Below, piece by piece: positions 59,546-64,000 of a stretch of DNA of 64,000 nt; within the stretch, counting starts at the first letter, position 1; each line of letters begins with the position of its first letter. The stretch spans positions 1 to 64,000 of the forward strand of contig NZ_JNJP01000003.1 of assembly GCF_000701705.1 (NCBI RefSeq), given 5' to 3'. The translations under genes and the position numbers were made by a program. The notes under the pieces are model-generated. The model searched no databases. It was given only the letters and a program-made list of their open reading frames with translations, and was not told the DNA's origin. Source of the DNA: Bilophila wadsworthia ATCC 49260 (GTDB lineage Bacteria > Desulfobacterota > Desulfovibrionia > Desulfovibrionales > Desulfovibrionaceae).

Positions 59546-59972
59546 CTGTTTTTCCTAGCTGTGAAAGGCGGATGCCTTCTATTGTTTGAAAAATCTTTTT
59601 TATTGTATGTCCACCTTCCCATCAGATCAAGGCGGAATAAAGAATAGAGTGTTCTGTTTTATTTAACATTTTATTGTAAATAACATTGAATACGATAAAT
59701 GGCATGGATGGCATATCGGACGGAACGGATATGATCGTTACGTATTGCCAAGGGCAAGAAGCAGCACTTTGCAAGCGGTATTTTTGCCGCATCGTCTGAA
59801 ATCCCCTATTTTTTGCGAAAAGAAAATCTTGATCCGCTTCCCGGCACGCTTCTCATTGCCGTCTATGCCGCTGGGCACTACTCTGCGTGTAACCCTCCGA
59901 ATGGCATATCGTTTATTTCTACGAGGAGGGGCTGGACAACACCTTTTTATCATTCCCTGCAAGGAGTCCCTT
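59546..59972. other. Divergent promoter region
   Basis: The region between the kinase and the hydrolase gene is AT-rich at 59580-59700. The upstream frame of the hydrolase is open here but not protein-like. Confidence 0.4.
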
Positions 59973-60941
59973 ATGCCCGCAGCATCTTCCCGTTCGCCTC
60001 ATCTGACGAAGGCGACGAAAGCGTTTGTCGACGCCATCACCGCTGAAAACAATCCGCCTCTGTATACCCTTCCGCCCCAGGCCGCCCGAAGGATTCTGGC
60101 GGACGCGCAGGCCAAACCGATCAAGAAACTCGCGATGGACATGCATGACGAAGATTTGCCCGTAGGGCCCACGGGTAAGGTCCCAACCCGGTTCATCCGG
60201 CCCGAAGGGGCTGGCGGAAAGCTGCCGATCGTTTTTTACTTCCACGGCGGCGGCTGGATCCTGGGGGACAAGGATACGCATGATCGTCTGGTGCGCGAGC
60301 TTGCCAAAGGAGCCAAGGCCGCCGTGGTCTATCCGAACTACACGCCGTCGCCCGAGGCCCAATATCCCGTACCGCTCGAACAGGCTTATGCCGCCATGCT
60401 CTATATTATTGAACATGCCGACGCCTACGGTTTGGATCCGAGCCGGATCGCCGTGGCGGGGGACAGTGTGGGCGGCAACATGGCCACGGTGATGACGCTG
60501 CTCGCCAAAGAGCGGAAAGGGCCGGAGATTGCGTTCCAGCTTCTGCTGTACCCGGTGACGGATGCCAACTTCGATACGGAATCGTACCGTACCTTCGCCG
60601 AGGGCCCTTGGCTGACCCGCGAAGCCATGAAATGGTTCTGGGATGCCTATGCCCCGGACGCGCGCCGCCGCGGCGAGATCACCGCCTCCCCGTTGAGGGC
60701 CACGCCGGAACAGCTCGCCGGGCTTCCCCCGGCCATGATCATCACGGCGGAAAACGACGTGCTGCGCGATGAGGGCGAGGCCTACGCCCGCAAGCTGATC
60801 GAGGCCGGAGTGCATGTGGCCTGCGTGCGTTACAACAACACGCATCATGATTTTATGATGCTGAACGCCCTTGCGGAAACGACGCCGACACGCGCCGCCG
60901 TGGCGCAGGCCGCCGCCGCGCTCAAGAAAATGTTGCACTGA
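59973..60941 (+). CDS. Alpha/beta hydrolase, HSL-family esterase
   Basis: The protein has 322 residues of the hormone-sensitive-lipase (family IV) type. The oxyanion motif HGGGW, the nucleophile GDSVGG, the acid in AENDVLRDEGEAY and the catalytic His in NNTHHDFMML are all present in order. It has no signal peptide. It should cleave short-chain esters. AAGGAG lies seven bases before the ATG at 59973. It is a single-gene unit. Confidence 0.92.
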   Translation: MPAASSRSPHLTKATKAFVDAITAENNPPLYTLPPQAARRILADAQAKPIKKLAMDMHDEDLPVGPTGKVPTRFIRPEGAGGKLPIVFYFHGGGWILGDKDTHDRLVRELAKGAKAAVVYPNYTPSPEAQYPVPLEQAYAAMLYIIEHADAYGLDPSRIAVAGDSVGGNMATVMTLLAKERKGPEIAFQLLLYPVTDANFDTESYRTFAEGPWLTREAMKWFWDAYAPDARRRGEITASPLRATPEQLAGLPPAMIITAENDVLRDEGEAYARKLIEAGVHVACVRYNNTHHDFMMLNALAETTPTRAAVAQAAAALKKMLH

Positions 60942-60990
60942 TTCGAGTGACGGCTGTGCCCCCGGCCGGAGCCCATCGGCCGCCGGAATG

Positions 60991-61025
60991 AGGCGCCCGT
61001 AACGGAAATGTTGCGGGCGCCTTTC
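60991..61025 (+). terminator. Terminator of hydrolase gene
   Basis: GGCGCCCGTAAC and GTTGCGGGCGCC pair over 12 bp with one U-G pair and a 6-base loop, followed by TTTCCC. Confidence 0.75.
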
Positions 61026-61144
61026 CCTGTGCGCCTTCCGTCTCTGGACAGGCCCTCCGTTCATAGCTATTTTAGGGGCGGTTACTGCTTCTTCTTTTCC
61101 GGGCGCTCTCGGACGGAAGAAAGGTCTGATGAGGAGCCGTTTTT

Positions 61145-61354
61145 ATGGTTGAACAAGACGAACTTTTGGAAATGCTTCCCTGTTCCCACTGCAAGAACGA
61201 AAAACCCCACTTGGTTTCGTGCAGGCCAGAAGGACGGACAGCGGATTTGTGGCGTGTGGAATGCCCCTGCGAGAAGGCCCCGACCCAGTGGTCCGTGTCC
61301 AAGACCGCGGCTGTCCGCCTCTGGAACAGGTATATGACCAATATGAAGGAATAG
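61145..61354 (+). CDS. Lar-like zinc-ribbon protein (restriction-alleviation family)
   Basis: The protein has 69 residues. It follows the Lar pattern: PCSHCKNEKPHLVSC near the start, a second Cys pair VECPCEKA and the end motif AVRLWNRYMTN, where the family has a conserved Trp-Asn. Lar proteins of phage and prophage relieve host type I restriction; many bacterial copies have unknown roles. There is no other phage gene nearby. The ribosome site is weak (GATGAGG about 14 bases upstream). Confidence 0.75.
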   Translation: MVEQDELLEMLPCSHCKNEKPHLVSCRPEGRTADLWRVECPCEKAPTQWSVSKTAAVRLWNRYMTNMKE

Positions 61355-61435
61355 CTTGCCGCTTCCGGATTCCGGCGTCCTCGGAAGGGCGCTCCGACCT
61401 TCGCGGGGAGGCTCTCCGCGAGTCCGTTTCGGCTA

Positions 61436-61479
61436 CACAAAAATCCCTCGTGACGTGAACGCCACGAGGGATTTTTGTG
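61436..61479. terminator. Bidirectional terminator
   Basis: CACAAAAATCCCTCGTG and CACGAGGGATTTTTGTG form a perfect 17-bp stem with a 10-base loop; A- and T-runs serve both strands. Confidence 0.9.
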
Positions 61480-61600
61480 GGGAATCTCTCCGCGCGGCGG
61501 GTTGTACGCCGCGCTGCTGCCCTCTTCTACGAAATGCTTTGGAGAGGGAGGGGAGAAGGAACCGGATCCTTTGGGATGAGGGTTCCTTCTCCGGCTCTCT

Positions 61601-63412
61601 TTATTCTTGTACGATTTCCTTCACTTCATCGCCATAGGGGTCGCGCACGATCTTGGTTTCCTTCAACAGGACGGACCAGCGGCGCAGCGTACCGATGATG
61701 ACGAAGCCCATCATGACCATGACCAGCACGCTCAGCGAGGCAAGCAGGTACTTCTGGGTGGGGATGTACTGGTACATGATCAGCCAGATGCCCGCCCAGA
61801 AGGTGATGAAGGTCATGAAGATGCCGGGGGCGGCGGTGATCCACGCGTACTTGGTCTTGTTCATGCGCAGCAGCATGGTCGTGCCGATGAGCAGCGTCAC
61901 CGAGGCGAGGAGCTGGTTGCTGATGCCGAACAGGGGCCAGATGCTGGAAATGTCGCCGGTGTAGACGAGATAGCCCCACGCGCCCGTGAACAGGAAGCTG
62001 GTCACGACGATGCCGGGCCACCAGTTCTTGTCGCCGAACTTGGGGATGACCTTGCCGATCATTTCCTGCAGGAAGAAACGGCCAACGCGGGTGCCGGCGT
62101 CCACGGCGGTCAGGATGAATACCGCTTCAAACATGATGGCGAAGTGGTACCAGTAGCTCATGAGGTGGGCCATCCACGGGATCTGGCCGAAGATGTGGGC
62201 CATGCCCACGGCGAGGGACACGGAACCGCCGGGGCGGTGCATCAGGCTTTCGGCCACCTCCTTTTCCAGCGTGGGCAGGTCGACGACGGACATGCCGAGC
62301 GCCGCGAACTTGTCGGCCGGGGCGTTGATGGCGAAGTAGTCGGCGGGCACGAGCACGCAGGCGGCGATCAGGGCCATGATGGCCACGAAGCCTTCAACGA
62401 GCATGGCGCCGTAACCGACGAACAGCACGTCGCGTTCCTTGCCGATCATCTTGGGCGTGGTGCCCGTGCCGATGGTGGCGTGGAAGCCGGAGAGCGCGCC
62501 GCAGGCGATGGTGATGAAGATGAACGGAATCACCGGGCCGCCGACGATGGGGCCGCCGCCCTTGGTGAATTCGGTGAACGCGGGCATGTTGAAGTCGGGC
62601 ATGACGAACACGATGCCGAGGGCCAGCGCGCCGATGGTGCCGATCTTCAGGAAGGTGGACAGGTAGTCGCGCGGCAGGAGCAGCATCCACACGGGCAGGA
62701 CCGACGCGGCGAAGCCGTACACCGGGATCAGGATGGACATGGGCTTCTTGTCGATGTCGAGCCAGCCGAATGTTTCAGGATGGGCGGCGACATAAGGCCC
62801 GGTCAGGATGCACAGGGCAAGCAGGACCACGCCGATGATGGAGGCGCCGAGCACATCGCCCTTGCGCCAGATCTGCATGTACAGGCCCATGATGATGGCG
62901 ATCGGGATGGTCGCGGCCACGGTGTAGGTGGACCACAGGCTGTTGTGCATGGCGTTGACCACGGCGATGGACAGGCCCGCCAGCGTCAGCAGGAGGATGG
63001 CAAGCACGGCCCACGCCGCTACGGAGCCGGTCGTCTTGTCGATTTCCTGTGAGGCGATGTAGGCGAGGCTCTGCCCCCGGTGCCGCACCGAGGCGAACAG
63101 CACGACCATATCGTGCACGCCGCCCGCGAGCACGCAGCCGATGAGAATCCAGAGCAGGCCGGGCATGTAGCCGAACTGGGCGGCCAGCACGGGTCCGAGC
63201 AGGGGGCCGGCTGCGGCGATGGCGGCGAAATGGTGCCCGAAGAGCACGTACTTGTTGGTATCCACATAGTCGTGGCCGTCGGAGTACTTGACGGCCGGCG
63301 TCACACGGGCGTCATTCAGGTTCAGCACCTTGTTTGCAATGAACAGGCCGTAAAAACGATACCCTATCGCAAAGATACACAAGGCTGCGAAAACCACCGT
63401 AAGAGCGTTCAT
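61601..63412 (-). CDS. cstA: CstA-family carbon-starvation / pyruvate-peptide transporter
   Basis: The protein has 603 residues and about sixteen membrane helices. The family core is visible: NKYVLFGHHFAAIAAAGPLLGPVLAAQFGYMPGLLWILIGCVLAGGVHDM, CGALSGFHATIGTGTTPKMI and WPLFGISNQLLASVTLLIG. CstA/BtsT proteins import pyruvate or peptides. It is shorter than E. coli CstA (701) but normal for this group. AGAGG lies six bases before the ATG at 63412. Confidence 0.93.
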   Translation of the reverse strand: MNALTVVFAALCIFAIGYRFYGLFIANKVLNLNDARVTPAVKYSDGHDYVDTNKYVLFGHHFAAIAAAGPLLGPVLAAQFGYMPGLLWILIGCVLAGGVHDMVVLFASVRHRGQSLAYIASQEIDKTTGSVAAWAVLAILLLTLAGLSIAVVNAMHNSLWSTYTVAATIPIAIIMGLYMQIWRKGDVLGASIIGVVLLALCILTGPYVAAHPETFGWLDIDKKPMSILIPVYGFAASVLPVWMLLLPRDYLSTFLKIGTIGALALGIVFVMPDFNMPAFTEFTKGGGPIVGGPVIPFIFITIACGALSGFHATIGTGTTPKMIGKERDVLFVGYGAMLVEGFVAIMALIAACVLVPADYFAINAPADKFAALGMSVVDLPTLEKEVAESLMHRPGGSVSLAVGMAHIFGQIPWMAHLMSYWYHFAIMFEAVFILTAVDAGTRVGRFFLQEMIGKVIPKFGDKNWWPGIVVTSFLFTGAWGYLVYTGDISSIWPLFGISNQLLASVTLLIGTTMLLRMNKTKYAWITAAPGIFMTFITFWAGIWLIMYQYIPTQKYLLASLSVLVMVMMGFVIIGTLRRWSVLLKETKIVRDPYGDEVKEIVQE

Positions 63413-63866
63413 ACGAAACCTCTGTTGGTGAAGGTGGCACATACGGCGATCGGGCGTCCGCCGCGATCGTATCCTCTAACCCCTCTCCCGTGTGCCGTCC
63501 GGCATCGCTCAGGAGCGGTCCTCATATATGAATTCAAGGGAAACGGTTCCCCTGTTGCATCCGTCGGGATGCGTCCCGCGGGCCCCTCGCCCGCGGCATA
63601 TGGATCGGTGTTGTCTTTTGTTGTGGGAAAAGCTCCGCGAGCGCTGTCCGCACCCGGAGACCTGTTTGCAGGATCAAACAGTCAGAGGGCGCATAGGCGC
63701 GGCGTCGGGCAAACCGGGGGCGTGGAGCCGCCTCTCCGTCGTCGTTTCGCCGGAGCCTGCTGCCTCTTTTGGGGCGCAGGTGGGGAGAAACTCCCTTTCA
63801 GAGGAGCTCGCCCGTCAGCACGGGACGGCGGGAAGATCGGCCGGTCTGGGAGGCGTCGCGTCGCGG
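63413..63866. other. Intergenic region upstream of cstA
   Basis: No gene is supported. The open frame at 63682-63915 is Pro/Arg-rich and looks like composition noise. GC-rich inverted segments near 63590 have no clear role. Confidence 0.4.
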
Positions 63867-64000
63867 TCAGGCGAGCAGGGGAGGGGGCAGGGCGAAGGAG
63901 ACGGGGCCGTCCCATCCCGCATAGGGGAGGAAGGCCTTTTCGTAGGCGGGGAGAATCCGTTCGGCAAAGGCGGGCGTGGGCAAGGCCGACGCGAACGGCT
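63867..64000 (-). CDS. C-terminal end of an unidentified protein (partial)
   Basis: The last 43 codons of a minus-strand gene that continues past the window edge. The end reads AERILPAYEKAFLPYAGWDGP and finishes in LPPPLLA, with good codon choice for this genome. I do not recognise the family. It is on the same strand as cstA and ends 455 bases before it. Confidence 0.55.
   Translation of the reverse strand, partial: PFASALPTPAFAERILPAYEKAFLPYAGWDGPVSFALPPPLLA

Noticed and set aside
59872..59886. Sigma-54-like TGGGCACTACTCTGC upstream of the hydrolase
   Set aside because: The GG-N10-GC spacing fits only if the -24 box is read as GGGCAC, and the -12 box lacks TT; there is no activator gene nearby.
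63682..63915. 77-codon Pro/Arg-rich minus-strand frame
   Set aside because: It overlaps the end of the better-supported partial gene at the edge in another frame and has random-like composition.

Overview
The window is GC-rich chromosomal DNA from a member of the Desulfovibrionaceae (a sulfate- or sulfite-reducing, Desulfovibrio/Bilophila-like bacterium). The strongest evidence is a complete hmcABCDEF operon, with a 16-CxxCH HmcA and the tiny HmcD, together with a Gram-negative envelope cluster and many solute-binding proteins with sigma-54 regulators. The species cannot be fixed from the sequence alone.

Layout. 0.3-1.2 kb: a GNAT acetyltransferase. 1.5-8.0 kb: the Hmc transmembrane redox complex, which links periplasmic cytochrome c to the membrane quinone/cytoplasmic side. 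8.4-12.6 kb: an iron-containing alcohol dehydrogenase, a lower-GC outer-membrane barrel protein, a gene-poor stretch with a possibly frameshifted small membrane protein, and trmO. 12.8-24.4 kb, minus strand: tRNA-Thr and an envelope-assembly block in the order lysS, lolC/E, lolD, bamA, amidase, skp, lpxD, fabZ, lpxA. 24.8 kb: tRNA-Asn.

25-31 kb holds an orphan amino-acid-type binding protein with a sigma-54 promoter, next to an NtrC-type regulator and a hybrid histidine kinase. 30.7-33 kb has a MATE exporter with a TetR regulator and a NemR-like operator. 33-41 kb has an AraC regulator, an exported carboxymuconolactone-decarboxylase-like protein, a DUF362 ferredoxin-type protein, the nickel-pincer cofactor genes larB-larC-larE, and two flavodoxin-like proteins. 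A 39-bp element is shared between the CMD and flavodoxin promoters. larC encodes only the LarC1 part and has a histidine-rich N-terminus.

41-48 kb is a tripartite tricarboxylate transporter (TctABC) with an amidohydrolase and a PrpR-type sigma-54 activator. Sigma-54 promoters face both ways from the activator gene, and there are palindromic candidate activator sites. 48-51 kb has two orphan solute-binding proteins and a very AT-rich intergenic island. 51.6-56.9 kb is a NitT/TauT-type ABC importer with two different permeases and two different ATPases. The residues that depart from consensus in the ATPases fall so that one composite ATP site looks canonical and the other degenerate. 57.6-64 kb has a heme-motif hybrid histidine kinase, an alpha/beta hydrolase, a phage-type Lar zinc-ribbon protein, a CstA-family transporter and a gene cut by the window edge. 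I see no transposase, integrase, rRNA or CRISPR array.
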